NCBI GenBank assembly: GCA_035532755.1
Contig: DATKQI010000326.1
Location: forward strand, 1 to 5,810
Source: DATKQI01 sp035532755
GTDB taxonomy: Bacteria > Pseudomonadota > Alphaproteobacteria > Acetobacterales > Acetobacteraceae
Direction of reading: 5' to 3'
DNA: 5,810 nt
Below the pieces are notes generated by a model. The model made no database searches, had not been told where the DNA came from, and saw only the letters and a program-made list of their open reading frames with translations. Both the position numbers and the translations under genes were made by a program. Positions 5,761-5,810 of this stretch are shown in pieces. The first letter of the stretch is position 1; each line of letters begins with the position of its first letter.

Positions 5761-5810
5761 ATGCCCGCAATGCCTGTGATCGGTGCCCCCCTTGCGCGAA
5801 CCGCCATGGC
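5761..5810 (+). CDS. Start of an unidentified gene (3'-partial), possibly glycogen branching enzyme
   Basis: Sixteen complete codons (MPAMPVIGAPLARTAM) follow a strong Shine-Dalgarno sequence, and the frame runs off the window. The visible residues contain no family motif. Position directly after glgP on the same strand, 67 bases away with no clear terminator, makes another glycogen gene likely. The branching enzyme glgB is a common neighbour and has a variable N-terminus, but this call rests on context alone. glgC, glgA or glgX cannot be excluded. Confidence 0.6.
   Translation, partial: MPAMPVIGAPLARTAM

Overview
This is a GC-rich window with strong G/C preference at third codon positions. 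Every recognisable gene lies on the + strand. The gene families and base composition suggest an alphaproteobacterium, perhaps close to Acetobacteraceae, but that placement is inference because no rRNA or marker gene is present.

Region 1 (1-2416) is the end of a carbohydrate or organic-acid uptake and oxidation operon. It opens with the C-terminal part of a MalK/UgpC-type ABC transporter ATPase whose N-terminus lies outside the window. A complete short-chain dehydrogenase/reductase (SDR) follows, with its start codon overlapping the ATPase stop (TGATG). After an 11-base gap comes a complete Ldh2-type 2-hydroxyacid dehydrogenase that closely resembles E. coli YbiC (HcxB). The likely logic is import of a small hydroxylated substrate followed by one or two nicotinamide-dependent redox steps. 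The substrate cannot be read from this sequence.

Region 2 (2417-2663) is a 247-base gap with two distinct halves. The left half is very GC-rich. It holds a 15-bp tandem repeat that duplicates the dehydrogenase stop codon in frame, two GC hairpins (one with an all-G loop), and a minus-strand stretch that looks coding and may be a gene relic. The right half (from about 2581) is AT-richer and holds a plausible sigma-70 promoter and two small dyads, as expected for the control region of the next gene.

Region 3 (2664-3128) is a complete Lrp/AsnC-family regulator. Its target is not evident.

Region 4 (3129-5810) begins a glycogen-metabolism locus. A full-length glycogen phosphorylase (glgP) with all the key catalytic residues is followed, after 67 bases and a strong Shine-Dalgarno sequence, by the first 16 codons of another gene. 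Context suggests glgB, but the visible residues do not prove it.

Overall the window contains ordinary metabolic genes, with no CRISPR, mobile element, RNA gene or obvious novel system. The points most worth following are the substrate of the paired dehydrogenases, the possible minus-strand relic, and the Lrp regulator beside glycogen genes.
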